NCBI RefSeq assembly: GCF_900101845.1
Contig: NZ_FNAM01000028.1
Coordinates: forward strand, 1 to 64,000
Length of the DNA: 64,000 nucleotides
Direction: 5' to 3'
Origin: Sporomusa acidovorans
GTDB taxonomy: Bacteria; Bacillota; Negativicutes; Sporomusales; Sporomusaceae
Part shown: positions 42,923 through 51,551 of the stretch, piece after piece
How positions within the stretch are numbered: position 1 is the stretch's first letter
Layout: each line of letters begins with the position of its first letter
Translations under genes and position numbers: made by a program
The notes under the pieces: model-generated
What the model was told of the DNA's origin: nothing
Database searches by the model: none
The model's input: only the letters and a program-made list of their open reading frames with translations

Positions 42923-43927
42923 ATGGACGAGAAAAATCTTAGGCTAACTTCAACCGAGGTTGGATGTTTATGGTTGGGCTATATGAATGACAGCATGGCA
43001 GTATGTACGCTTCAATATTTCTTGGAGAAGGCAAAAGATAAGGATATTCGACCCATCATTGAATTTGCCCTAAGTTTATCGGAAAAGCATATGCAAGCTA
43101 TCGCGAAAATATTCAAAAATGAGGAAATGGCCATTCCCGTTGGTTACACAGAGACTGATGTCGATGTTAAAGCGCCACCGTTGTTTTCCGATGTTTTTTA
43201 TCTTCGCTATTTAAAACATCTGTCTGGAGCGGGAATGAAGGCATATATTCTGGGATTAAGCCAAGCCGTCCGTTCTGATGTGCGTAAGTATTTTGGGGAT
43301 TGCATCGACTCCTCCCAAGAACTGAACGAGCAAGTAACTCAGGCTTTGTTAACCAAGGGGCTTTATATTAGAGCGCCCTACATCCCGATTCCTAAACAGG
43401 TTCAGTTTGTAGAGTCTCCAACATTTATGGGGACTATATTCGGCAAAAACCGTCCTTTACATGCAATGGAATTGATTCACCTAACCGCCAATATCTCGAC
43501 CAATGCTATGGGGCGAGTGGTACTCATTGGATTCGCACAGGTTGCCCGCACTCATGATGTGCGGGAGTATTTTGTGAGAGGGCAAGAGATAGCACGAAAG
43601 CATATTGAAGTATTTAGCTCTTTTATGAAAAACGATGACCTGTCGGCCCCGGCAACATGGGATTCGGAAGCGATGGATTCAACGATAGCTCCTTTCTCGG
43701 ATAAACTAATGATGCAACAAATAACTTCTCTAATCGCGATAAGTATGGCGAATTATGGAGCGGCCCTAGGCGCAAGCACACGAGTAGATGTTGCCGGTGA
43801 GTATATTCGTCTTATGACCGAGATTGCAGCGTTTGGAGAAGACGGAGCGCAACTTATGATTAAGCATGGCTGGCTTGAGCAACCGCCACAAGCGGCGGAC
43901 CGTAAAGAATTAGCCTTGAGTAGATAA
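42923..43927 (+). CDS. DUF3231-family protein
   Basis: About 334 residues made of two similar ferritin-like helical halves; each has a motif like TSTEVGCLWLGYMNDSMAVC or HAMELIHLTANISTNAMGRV. DUF3231 proteins are typical of spore-forming Firmicutes and are related to CotF-type coat proteins, but their function is not established. AGAGGAG nine bases upstream favours the ATG at 42923 over a GTG at 42914. It stands alone as a transcript. Confidence 0.8.
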   Translation: MDEKNLRLTSTEVGCLWLGYMNDSMAVCTLQYFLEKAKDKDIRPIIEFALSLSEKHMQAIAKIFKNEEMAIPVGYTETDVDVKAPPLFSDVFYLRYLKHLSGAGMKAYILGLSQAVRSDVRKYFGDCIDSSQELNEQVTQALLTKGLYIRAPYIPIPKQVQFVESPTFMGTIFGKNRPLHAMELIHLTANISTNAMGRVVLIGFAQVARTHDVREYFVRGQEIARKHIEVFSSFMKNDDLSAPATWDSEAMDSTIAPFSDKLMMQQITSLIAISMANYGAALGASTRVDVAGEYIRLMTEIAAFGEDGAQLMIKHGWLEQPPQAADRKELALSR

Positions 43928-43972
43928 TAGAATCAACTACATTTAGTTGAAACATTCCACTTGGAGAAGATT

Positions 43973-44032
43973 ATGGGATTGCCTGAATTACTTTTTATTG
44001 CTTTCGTTGTATTAGCATTTATACCCGGCTGA
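43973..44032 (+). CDS. 19-residue TatA-like hydrophobic peptide (truncated)
   Basis: MGLPELLFIAFVVLAFIPG ends at a stop exactly where a TatA protein would continue into its amphipathic helix (normally FGPGKLPELG-like). GGAG lies six bases before the ATG. It is either a remnant of a tatA gene or a tiny membrane peptide. No tatC is nearby. Confidence 0.4.
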   Translation: MGLPELLFIAFVVLAFIPG

Positions 44033-44134
44033 ATTTTGCTGTATGATACTTATTGTGGTTAGAAATACTAATCGGGTATGAGGGGCGCTGATATCTTGTT
44101 TTAACAAAATATTACTAATGGAAGTAGACTAATC

Positions 44135-45205
44135 ATGCAATCAACGGTCAATAAAAGCGCTAACCGAAAAATAACAGCTTGGGGACTTTTGGCAATATGT
44201 TGTTTATGTTTCTTGTTTTTTTTGCACTTTAACGGGGATAAGCAATTGACTCCTCAGAGGAGACCGAACGACAGCTACATGGATATAGCCTTATTATTTG
44301 CGCATGCCGTTTATGTGCGAGAATGGGATGGCGTTCCAGAGGCATTTGAGTTCGCCTCCCGCCATGCGGACGGGTCATACATTCTAAAGCGGCCAGGCTG
44401 GGATTCCTCAAAGGCATTTAATAAGCTTGCGCGTAGTGGCTGGAAACTGTACTTTAACCATATCGGTGTTGACGCCATCAGGCTGCAGGATACTCAGATT
44501 CTGACTGGCAGTAAGGTAAACCTCAATAGTAAACTGACTGTTGTTGTGGCTTTTAGAGGCAGTGATAACATTTTTGATTATTTGTTCACAAATTGTAAAA
44601 ATAATCCTGTCAGTTTAACACAGCTACAAATGACTGGTAATAGCGAGCTGGAGGATTTTAACCTGATATGGGATCAATACACTGTACCGAGTATTACCGT
44701 AATGACTTGCAATGTTATGACCACCTGGCTATCAAACCGTGTTTCAAAAGCGCCTATATTGGTGCATAAGGGGTATATGGAACAGGTGGCGTGCGGCTTG
44801 AATGCTAAAGTCGTAGACCCGGTTAACGGCGATTTATTAAGCGTGAAGGACATGGTGAACAAGTATCCTGATGCCGAATTTGTAATAGCAGGACACAGTT
44901 CAGGCGGCGGTGCAGCGCAAATTTTGTCCACCTTGCTTTATGAGAAGGGAATTGGCCGGCAAAACATCCACCTTCGGACATTTGCGACAGCTGGCGCCTT
45001 CAACTATCGCGGACAAGCTAAATACAGGGATATTGACTCGATTAACTACTTCATCGTCGGTGATCCTATACAGATTGTAAATGACCTTACCGGCTTTGGG
45101 CCACTCGGTGTAAGTATTATGGTATCACCAACGCACCGGTTTTCCCAAAACAGCAGAACAGTACATGAGATGACAGCATACGAGGAACAATTGAGTAACA
45201 ATTAA
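44135..45205 (+). CDS. Membrane-anchored class 3 lipase-like alpha/beta hydrolase
   Basis: A 356-residue protein with one N-terminal membrane anchor (ITAWGLLAICCLCFLFFLHF). The hydrolase domain contains VVVAFRGSDNIFDYL, the oxyanion region of class 3 lipases, and the nucleophile elbow FVIAGHSSGGGAAQILSTLL. A late Asp (VGDPIQIVNDLTG) and His (THRFSQNS) complete a plausible triad. It probably acts on lipids or esters outside the membrane. The substrate is unknown. It has its own terminator. Confidence 0.8.
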   Translation: MQSTVNKSANRKITAWGLLAICCLCFLFFLHFNGDKQLTPQRRPNDSYMDIALLFAHAVYVREWDGVPEAFEFASRHADGSYILKRPGWDSSKAFNKLARSGWKLYFNHIGVDAIRLQDTQILTGSKVNLNSKLTVVVAFRGSDNIFDYLFTNCKNNPVSLTQLQMTGNSELEDFNLIWDQYTVPSITVMTCNVMTTWLSNRVSKAPILVHKGYMEQVACGLNAKVVDPVNGDLLSVKDMVNKYPDAEFVIAGHSSGGGAAQILSTLLYEKGIGRQNIHLRTFATAGAFNYRGQAKYRDIDSINYFIVGDPIQIVNDLTGFGPLGVSIMVSPTHRFSQNSRTVHEMTAYEEQLSNN

Positions 45206-45210
45206 TGAAA

Positions 45211-45243
45211 CAAAGCTGAAAATTATATTTTCAGCTTTGTTTA
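45211..45243 (+). terminator. Terminator of the lipase-like gene
   Basis: CAAAGCTGAAAA pairs with TTTTCAGCTTTG; the T-run is short, and the hairpin also faces the convergent spoVA operon, for which it may serve as well. Confidence 0.75.
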
Positions 45244-45264
45244 CCATTACAGGTGCACTAAGAT

Positions 45265-45471
45265 CTATTGCTGTTTATACTGGGGTTCCTGCTGTTCAAC
45301 GTATTTTTGCCGTTGCTTTAATGTTTCAACAGCATTGTCAAGGGTTGATGCTAATTGCTCAAATGTTTGTTTTGCCTGCTGATCCTGAGTCTCCAATGAA
45401 AATGTCTTCATCGTGGCTGCTGCATTTTGAACAGTTGCAATGGCTTGAGTCATTTGGGTACCTACTGTCAT
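45265..45471 (-). CDS. DUF1657-family small protein (operon end)
   Basis: A 68-residue helical protein (MTVGTQMTQAIATVQNAAAT, QQAKQTFEQLASTLDNAVET, QQEPQYKQ at the end). DUF1657 proteins flank mobile spoVA operons. A second, related copy opens the operon at 48452. GGAGGTG before the ATG at 45471 fixes the start. Role unknown; spore-specific by context. Confidence 0.85.
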   Translation of the reverse strand: MTVGTQMTQAIATVQNAAATMKTFSLETQDQQAKQTFEQLASTLDNAVETLKQRQKYVEQQEPQYKQQ

Positions 45472-45502
45472 AATTTTCACCTCCTTCGGCCAGCCGTTTC
45501 AT

Positions 45503-45856
45503 TTATCCTTTGGGTTTAAATAGTAAAGCTGATAAAAATCCGAAGATAATTGCCGCGGAAATTCCTGCACTGGTTATTTTAAATATACCTGTTAATACAC
45601 CAACAAGACCCGTTTTCTGGGCCTCCTGAAGAGCGCCCTTTACTAGTTGATTGCCAAAACTGCTTATAGGAACTGAAGCTCCGGCACCTGCAAATTTGAC
45701 TAAATCGTCATATAGGCCCATTCCTCCTAAAACAGCGCCGGATACTACCAATGCAACCATTGTGTGGGCAGGAGTTAGTTTCAGAACGTCCATAAGTAGT
45801 TGCCCGATAACACATATGGCTCCGCCAACGACAAAAGCCAAAATAAACTTCTCCAA
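45503..45856 (-). CDS. spoVAE: Stage V sporulation protein AE (SpoVAE)
   Basis: A 117-residue membrane protein with the family pattern FVVGGAICVIGQLLMD, VSGAVLGGMGLYDDLVKFAG, GAGASVPISSFGNQLVKGAL. SpoVAE is part of the inner-membrane channel complex that loads dipicolinic acid into the developing spore and releases it in germination. It lies 17 bases after spoVAD in the same operon. It is the short, single-domain form used in mobile spoVA operons. Confidence 0.93.
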   Translation of the reverse strand: MEKFILAFVVGGAICVIGQLLMDVLKLTPAHTMVALVVSGAVLGGMGLYDDLVKFAGAGASVPISSFGNQLVKGALQEAQKTGLVGVLTGIFKITSAGISAAIIFGFLSALLFKPKG

Positions 45857-45873
45857 AAGATAAGCCTCCTATA

Positions 45874-46875
45874 TTACTTTTCTATTGATACTGCGTAGGC
45901 AATACAGGGTATAGTTTCTTTTTGCTGGTAAGACATGGGGGAGAGTAACGCGCCGGTAGCAATAACCAGAATCCGGTTCAATTCTCCTTTGCGCATACGA
46001 TTTAGAAGATGCCCAAACGTAGTTGTAGCAACACAGGCACAACCACTACCTCCTGCGAGAACGGGCTGAGTTTCCTTATATATTAGAATACCGCAGTCCG
46101 TCAGTTTTTCTACAGGGATGTCAAGTCCGTGTTTTGTAAGTAAATCTCCGGCAATTCGGTGTCCTACCCTTCCTAAGTCCCCGGTCGTAATGAGATCATA
46201 GTAGGATGGGGAGATATTCAAATCCCGAAAGTGGGCTTCAATCGTGTCAACTGCAGCCGGAGCCATAGCGGCCCCCATGTTAAAAGGGTCGGAAAGCCCC
46301 ATATCGATTACTCGACCAATGGTAGCAGCTGCAACATGTGGGCCTTCTCCCTGCTGCGCAACAAGAGCAGCGCCTGCTCCAGTAACCGTCCACTGGGCAG
46401 TAGGCGGTTTTTGGGCACCATACTCGGTAGGATACCTGTACTGCTTCTCAGACGCTGCGTTATGGCTGGATGTACCAACGAGTGCATTCTGCGCGAACCT
46501 ACTATCGATCATCAGTGCGGCTAAAGCAAGACCTTCCATCGAACTGGAACAAGCTCCATAGATGCCAAAAAAGGGAACGGCAAGGGTGCGGGCCGCAAAG
46601 CTGCTGGGAATAATCTGGTTCATCAAATCCCCGCTTAAGAAAAATTGAACATCTTCTTTTTTTAATCCGGCCTTTTTTATCGCAGTTTCACACGCTTGTT
46701 CTAACAGCTTTTTTTCAGCTTGTTCGTAACTGTCTTGTCCTAACCATATATCGCCGTGAAGCAGGTCGAAATCGTCTGCCAAATTCCCCTGAGCCTCAAA
46801 CGGCCCGCCAATAGCCGCAGAACCAATGATTACCGGTTTAGATTCAAAAACCCATGTTTGATGACCGTGCAGCAT
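45874..46875 (-). CDS. spoVAD: Stage V sporulation protein AD (SpoVAD)
   Basis: A 333-residue thiolase-fold protein (GSAAIGGPFEAQGNLADDFD, GIYGACSSSMEGLALAALMI, TTGDLGRVGHRIAGDLL). SpoVAD binds dipicolinic acid on the membrane surface and delivers it to the SpoVA channel. Length agrees with the family. It starts directly after the spoVAC stop codon. Confidence 0.95.
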   Translation of the reverse strand: MLHGHQTWVFESKPVIIGSAAIGGPFEAQGNLADDFDLLHGDIWLGQDSYEQAEKKLLEQACETAIKKAGLKKEDVQFFLSGDLMNQIIPSSFAARTLAVPFFGIYGACSSSMEGLALAALMIDSRFAQNALVGTSSHNAASEKQYRYPTEYGAQKPPTAQWTVTGAGAALVAQQGEGPHVAAATIGRVIDMGLSDPFNMGAAMAPAAVDTIEAHFRDLNISPSYYDLITTGDLGRVGHRIAGDLLTKHGLDIPVEKLTDCGILIYKETQPVLAGGSGCACVATTTFGHLLNRMRKGELNRILVIATGALLSPMSYQQKETIPCIAYAVSIEK

Positions 46876-47355
46876 TTACATTCCACCTAATGACGTAATG
46901 ATTACCTTTACAATAGCAACTATAAAAGCGGAAAAGACTCCGAAAACAATTACTGGTCCGGCGATTTTAAACATATTTCCGCCGACACCCAATACAAACC
47001 CCTCACTTTTGTGGTCTAGGGACGCGGATGCGATAGTATTGGCAAACCCTGTAACCGGAACGGCACTTCCCGCACCACCCCATTGAGCAATATGATCATA
47101 TAATCCAAGGCTTGTAAGTATTACTGAAAACAAAATCAGAATCGCCGCAGTTGGATCACCGGCTGTCTTTTCATCAAAGTTAAAATAAGTCATGAAAAAC
47201 AACTGTATTCCCTGACCGATTGTACAGATGATGCCTCCTGTAATAAAAGCCCGTAAACAGTTTGTTACTAGGGGACGCTGTGGTTCCCTGGCATGGGCAA
47301 AGTCCTGATATTGCTGCTGTACAGGGGTCAGCTTCTTTCTTTTAATACTTGACAA
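46876..47355 (-). CDS. spoVAC: Stage V sporulation protein AC (SpoVAC)
   Basis: A 159-residue membrane protein with ITGGIICTIGQGIQLFF, LILFSVILTSLGLYDHIAQW and GGAGSAVPVTGFANTIASAS. SpoVAC forms the mechanosensitive channel part of the dipicolinic-acid transporter. It precedes spoVAD without a gap. Confidence 0.95.
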   Translation of the reverse strand: MSSIKRKKLTPVQQQYQDFAHAREPQRPLVTNCLRAFITGGIICTIGQGIQLFFMTYFNFDEKTAGDPTAAILILFSVILTSLGLYDHIAQWGGAGSAVPVTGFANTIASASLDHKSEGFVLGVGGNMFKIAGPVIVFGVFSAFIVAIVKVIITSLGGM

Positions 47356-47367
47356 GATAATCCACCT

Positions 47368-48228
47368 CTATCGTAATAGATATGGTTTAAGCTTTTTCAT
47401 AAGCTGATCTAGTGTTTCAGCATGTTTTGAATACATTTTCTTAGCCGCTTCATTCTTGGTTTCCAGTGCAAAAGTCATAAGATCAGACTGAATTTTTTCA
47501 AAATTGGCATATAGCAATTCTTTAACCTTTGGCTGGGGGAGTTGTACAGAGTCATCAAACAAATCCAGGTATAAATCACCGGACGAATCGACTTGTCCGA
47601 TAAACACATTATCTGGTGATACGCCTGTAGTTTCTAACTGGATATTTAGCCATTCCCTGTTAACCCCCAAAGATGACAAGGGTTCATCTAAAATGTTACC
47701 ATCCAGGATGACTGTCTGCGGTTCGGCCTGTGGGGCCGTTTTTATCCCCAAATCATGGGGGGATACTGGCTTTTTATCAGACTTCAAAAATAGATTTATG
47801 TCGCCGGTATCTTCCATTACTGCAAATTCCACATCAGCTAGATTAAAAGTATTTTTATAGCGAAGCTCCCGCAGAAGTTCTTCTCCCGTCAGTCTTGCCT
47901 GCAGAAGATTATCTTCCATAATTTTTCCATGCTTAACTAATATGGTTTCTTTGCCGTTAATAAGTTCGTGAGTCCACTTGCTCTTAATGGCTATATAATC
48001 GAGTCCTATAGGAAATATTACCCAAACCCCAAGGGCAATAAGGCCGAAGGCAGGATTTGGAATTAGATTTAATGACATTATGGCAGCAATTACTGCTGCG
48101 GTAACGTAGCTTACAAACCTAAACGGCGTCGTGCGGGCGATATTTCTTTTTCCCATTAATCTGGTTAAGAGGAGAAGCACAAAGAATAATGATACTGAGC
48201 TAATTAATGTTTGTAGCCATGCCTGCAT
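47368..48228 (-). CDS. DUF421-family (YetF-like) membrane protein
   Basis: A 286-residue protein with three N-terminal spans (SLFFVLLLLTRLMGKRNIAR contains the family's LLTRLMGKR motif). A cytoplasmic domain follows (KHGKIMEDNLLQARLTGEEL, LREL, then VILDGNILDEPLSSLGVN). YetF proteins of mobile spoVA operons contribute to spore membrane properties; the biochemical role is unclear. It sits between a DUF1657 gene and spoVAC as in spoVA2mob clusters. Confidence 0.88.
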   Translation of the reverse strand: MQAWLQTLISSVSLFFVLLLLTRLMGKRNIARTTPFRFVSYVTAAVIAAIMSLNLIPNPAFGLIALGVWVIFPIGLDYIAIKSKWTHELINGKETILVKHGKIMEDNLLQARLTGEELLRELRYKNTFNLADVEFAVMEDTGDINLFLKSDKKPVSPHDLGIKTAPQAEPQTVILDGNILDEPLSSLGVNREWLNIQLETTGVSPDNVFIGQVDSSGDLYLDLFDDSVQLPQPKVKELLYANFEKIQSDLMTFALETKNEAAKKMYSKHAETLDQLMKKLKPYLLR

Positions 48229-48245
48229 TTTTTTGATTCTCCTGT

Positions 48246-48452
48246 CTAGTTCCCCTTATATTGTGGTTCTTGAAGTTCTAAAGTCTGCAGTCTTCCCTCC
48301 AGATCATTGATAATTATTCCTGCAGTTTCCAGGGTTTCACGGTAAACTAACTTGGTTTCTTCATCCCGCGTCTGGAGTGAATATAATCTTAATGTACTCT
48401 GATTGCCTTTGAGGGTAGCTAAAGTTTGTTTGAGTTTAGAAGCAACTGTCAT
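48246..48452 (-). CDS. DUF1657-family small protein (operon start)
   Basis: A 68-residue protein (MTVASKLKQTLATLKGNQST, ending LQTLELQEPQYKGN), similar to the one at 45265. It has GGAGGTAAT as ribosome-binding site and opens the spoVA operon. Forespore (sigma-G) control is expected from the family but I could not read a convincing sigma-G promoter upstream. Confidence 0.85.
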   Translation of the reverse strand: MTVASKLKQTLATLKGNQSTLRLYSLQTRDEETKLVYRETLETAGIIINDLEGRLQTLELQEPQYKGN

Positions 48453-48572
48453 ATATATTACCTCCGTTTACCATACTATTATTAGATCTAATATTGATTT
48501 TAATTCAGTACAACTATTTCTAAATAATGGTAAATTACCCCGAAAAGATTATTACTAACGGCCTAAAATGTA

Positions 48573-48612
48573 GAAAAGGAGTTGCCCAACATTATTGGGG
48601 CAACTCCTTTTC
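48573..48612. terminator. Bidirectional terminator hairpin
   Basis: GAAAAGGAGTTGCCC faces its complement (GGGCAACTCCTTTTC) across a short loop. It lies between the phosphoribosyltransferase stop and the spoVA promoter region and ends the purine transcript. Confidence 0.75.
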
Positions 48613-48619
48613 TAACATT

Positions 48620-49162
48620 TTAATTTTTTACAAACAATGGCAGCTTTTCCAGGTAGATAATGTCATTGCGGTCGGCCGCATCTCCCTCTGCTAATATGGC
48701 AGCGCGTGCGGACACGATGCCGCCGGCCTGGCGTATGAGTTGTTCAACGGCATTAATTGATTGGCCTGTGCTGATAACATCATCAATAATAGCAACCCGT
48801 TTTCCTTTGATGGCAAGAACATCTTTATTGTCCAGACAAAGGATTTGCTCTTTTTGGGTTGTAATGGAATATACCGAAACAACCAGGGGATTTTGCATAT
48901 ACGGTTTTACGCTTTTTCTGGCGATTATAAAATTCATCGTCAGTAGCCGCGAGATTTCGAAGGCCAGCGGGATTCCTTTAGCTTCCGCTGTAACAATAAC
49001 GTCAATCTCCGGCAATCGCTTAACTAATTCGGGTGCAACCCGGCAAATCAATTCTGTATCGCCTAATACGACAAAACTGGCTATACTCAATTGCGGCGAT
49101 ACCTGAATTATGGGAAGTGTTCGTTCCAGACCGCAGAGTTTCAGGGTATATGTTTCAGACAT
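48620..49162 (-). CDS. Purine phosphoribosyltransferase (APRT/Xpt-like)
   Basis: A 180-residue type I phosphoribosyltransferase. The PRPP loop reads KRVAIIDDVISTGQSINAVE; VTAEAKGIPLAFEISRLLTM forms the second conserved loop and RKSVKPYM the flexible lid region. It converts a free purine base and PRPP to the nucleotide. It is co-transcribed with a purine permease behind a guanine-class riboswitch, so guanine, hypoxanthine or xanthine is the likely base rather than adenine. AGGAGG lies upstream, 13 bases after the permease stop. Confidence 0.85.
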   Translation of the reverse strand: MSETYTLKLCGLERTLPIIQVSPQLSIASFVVLGDTELICRVAPELVKRLPEIDVIVTAEAKGIPLAFEISRLLTMNFIIARKSVKPYMQNPLVVSVYSITTQKEQILCLDNKDVLAIKGKRVAIIDDVISTGQSINAVEQLIRQAGGIVSARAAILAEGDAADRNDIIYLEKLPLFVKN

Positions 49163-49175
49163 GGTATGCTACCTC

Positions 49176-50255
49176 CTAAGCGAACAATGAAAGCATTAAT
49201 TTAATGATTAATCCGGATATCATTCCTAAAAAGGGGTCGGTTATTGCAGTTACAGCCAGTGTTACACCGCCGACAATGGTATCCGGCGTGCCGGTACCGC
49301 TTTGTAAGGCAAGACTGGCATTTATCGGCACGGTAACAATTGCGCCCAAAACAAGCAAGAACCCGGCTATTGATTCATTGGGAACATATTTGCCGATTTT
49401 TGGCAGAAGTTTGGATAGCAGGATAACAGCCATAAGTCCCATCATGAGGATTCCGGCAAGCATAGGATGCGGTGCTGCACCTGTGGCGGAGATGATAGCC
49501 TGGACAGGACCGCCGCCAAATAGTGAGGAGGCCATATCGGCGATACTGCTAATAATGGTCAGATGATCCAAATTGACATCTGTTTTGGCGATTGTCTGTG
49601 CCGTAATATTACCAAAGGCGATGTTTGCCCCGATGTTAAGCGTGACAATACCCAATGTGCCACGAACGACATTGGTATTGATAATTGGTTTTTGAAAAAT
49701 AAATTTTTCCCGAGATTCGTCATAACATAGTTCATTTTGGCGCTTTAACAGCATACAGGCAATGGTTGCTATAAGTACCGATATTACGATTGTAAATACG
49801 AGTTTGTTGGCTGGGTTTGGCGTTATGTAGTAGGTTAGCAGGGCGCTAACAATAGAAATTCCGCCAATGACCGGATTGCGCCGGGTCATATCAACGGCAA
49901 CCTTTGCCAAAATAATGCCAACGCCGGCCATCATGGCATTGGTAATTACCGGACCGATAAAATCCACAATTTTAGTAAAAATGCCTAATAAACCAATAAC
50001 TAATAAAATACTGCCTTCCCAGAAGACCATGGACAGGCGCTCCTGAATATTGCGCCCCATGGTTCCTACTAGAGTTATAGTTTCCGCCTGAAAGGAAATA
50101 GGGGCGACGATTCCCAGCACACCGCAGCCGATAGCACCGGCAATAAACCCGGCTGCTGTGGGAACAGAGGCAAAGCCAAAGGTAAGGGCAAGTAGGCCCT
50201 GAGGCAATCCGTTAACAATGACTCCTAAGGCTGCTAAGAGATCTTCAAACGACAT
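49176..50255 (-). CDS. NCS2-family purine permease
   Basis: A 359-residue polytopic protein (NGLPQGLLALTFGFASVPTA, QAETITLVGTMGRNIQERLS, NESIAGFLLVLGAIVTVPIN). It belongs to the nucleobase:cation symporter 2 group but is some 70-90 residues shorter than typical PbuG/PbuX/UraA members. Its N-terminus starts already inside the first conserved block, so it may be a divergent short form. AGGAGG precedes the start. Expression is controlled by the riboswitch at 50427-50499. Confidence 0.82.
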   Translation of the reverse strand: MSFEDLLAALGVIVNGLPQGLLALTFGFASVPTAAGFIAGAIGCGVLGIVAPISFQAETITLVGTMGRNIQERLSMVFWEGSILLVIGLLGIFTKIVDFIGPVITNAMMAGVGIILAKVAVDMTRRNPVIGGISIVSALLTYYITPNPANKLVFTIVISVLIATIACMLLKRQNELCYDESREKFIFQKPIINTNVVRGTLGIVTLNIGANIAFGNITAQTIAKTDVNLDHLTIISSIADMASSLFGGGPVQAIISATGAAPHPMLAGILMMGLMAVILLSKLLPKIGKYVPNESIAGFLLVLGAIVTVPINASLALQSGTGTPDTIVGGVTLAVTAITDPFLGMISGLIIKLMLSLFA

Positions 50256-50273
50256 ATGTTTTCTTCCTCCTAA

Positions 50274-50337
50274 AAAAAATAGACCCTGACAGAAGTAACA
50301 CTCTAGCCATGAGTGAAACTACTGCCGGGTTTTTTCG
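50274..50337 (-). terminator. Riboswitch expression-platform terminator
   Basis: On the minus strand an ACCCGGCAGTAG... arm pairs with ...CTTCTGTCAGGGT over about 18 positions, with CACTC/GAGTG near the loop, and a run of eight T follows. It ends only 19 bases before the permease start and is the likely OFF structure of the purine riboswitch. Confidence 0.75.
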
Positions 50338-50426
50338 CAGCATAATGCCGGGGTCATATGGGCATTATTAATCATTAATGCAAATTCAGATTAATCAAAA
50401 CTAAACTTGCATTAATGATTTTAGTT

Positions 50427-50499
50427 CACTCATAGTCCAGTAATTTACGGTTACTAGGTAGAGACTCTCAGGCCATATTCCCAAGATTATATGAGGTAC
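50427..50499 (-). ncRNA. Purine riboswitch, guanine class
   Basis: The minus strand shows the conserved core in order: CTCATATAATCTTGGG, AATATGGCC, GTCTCTACC, CCGTAAAT and GGACTATGAG. P1 pairs CTCATA with TATGAG. The specificity base in GACTATG is C (adenine-sensing forms have GATTATG), so guanine or hypoxanthine is the predicted ligand. It controls the permease/phosphoribosyltransferase pair. Confidence 0.92.
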
Positions 50500-50609
50500 T
50501 TATGTCACAATACTAATTAAAATTATCAACAATACAACTATTTGTCAAGAGAAAATGTGAAAATAATGTCAAATAAAAGTACAGCCTTTGCCAGGTTTCT
50601 TATGTGGCG

Positions 50610-51551
50610 TTACTGCAGGAGAAAGAAGAGCAGCGGGTAGATCACCAGCAGAAACAAGGCGGTAGTCAGAATAAAGGAAGCATTGGTGATATGCACATTA
50701 AGCCCGTGGAGTTTGGCAATGATCACCGCGCTGATAGCGGTCGGCATACTCGCCAGTATCACAACGGCATGAATGATCTTTTGGTCGCTAAAGACCTGTT
50801 GGGCAATAACATAGGCAATCAGCGGCGTAAAGACAAACTTCACCGGAACCAGATCCAGCGTGCTGACATAATATTTTTGAATGGCCGAAAAATCCAGGGA
50901 ATAACCTACCGGTATCAATGCCGTCCAGGCGGCAATGTGCACAAGCGGATCGAAAATCTCTCCCAGTATCGCCGGCCGCGGCACATGAAAGTAATAGAGC
51001 AGAAACCCGATCACCAGCCCCAGGACCGGCAACTGGTTGCGGCTGAAAAACAATTTTGCCAGAGGCACTCTGCCCATATCGGCACCCTGGCCGCTCCGGC
51101 GATAGTAATCGGCCAGCGGATAGCAGACCAGGAAAATGACTGCCGCCTGGAGCACGGCCACCAACTGAGTATAGGCAAAGCCGGTTTCGCCGTATAAAAT
51201 AAAGGTACACAGCCCGCCCAAGGTACCAATATTGGACAATATGGCCGCTATGATATAGCTGCCGTTATCAAGCGGGTTGTTATATTTGTTGCGGGAAATC
51301 AGGTAGGCAATCAAGCCGGGGATGAAGCACAGGATTACTCCAAAGGCCGGCAGCCAGGCTAATTCCCAGCGGAATGGCAATACCCAAAAGCTCAGTATGG
51401 ATAAAAACGGGTACAGCAGCAGCATATTGCAGTTGGCCATATTATCAAAAAAATTTCCATCCGGCCAGGGTTTATTGCGGAACAGGTAGCCGACAATCAG
51501 CGGCACTAATAAATCGACGGCAAAATAGATCAGTTTCACTTGGATATTCAT
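50610..51551 (-). CDS. AEC-family (auxin efflux carrier-like) permease
   Basis: About 313 residues with eight to ten hydrophobic segments (LIYFAVDLLVPLIVGYLF, LLLYPFLSILSFWVLPFRW, ASMPTAISAVIIAKLHGLNV). The final ASMPTA...ITNASFILTTALFL block is characteristic of AEC proteins, which export small organic anions such as malate or amino acids. AGAAAGG seven bases upstream favours the ATG at 51551 over one at 51581. The gene is G+C-richer than its surroundings. The substrate is unknown. Confidence 0.85.
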   Translation of the reverse strand: MNIQVKLIYFAVDLLVPLIVGYLFRNKPWPDGNFFDNMANCNMLLLYPFLSILSFWVLPFRWELAWLPAFGVILCFIPGLIAYLISRNKYNNPLDNGSYIIAAILSNIGTLGGLCTFILYGETGFAYTQLVAVLQAAVIFLVCYPLADYYRRSGQGADMGRVPLAKLFFSRNQLPVLGLVIGFLLYYFHVPRPAILGEIFDPLVHIAAWTALIPVGYSLDFSAIQKYYVSTLDLVPVKFVFTPLIAYVIAQQVFSDQKIIHAVVILASMPTAISAVIIAKLHGLNVHITNASFILTTALFLLVIYPLLFFLLQ

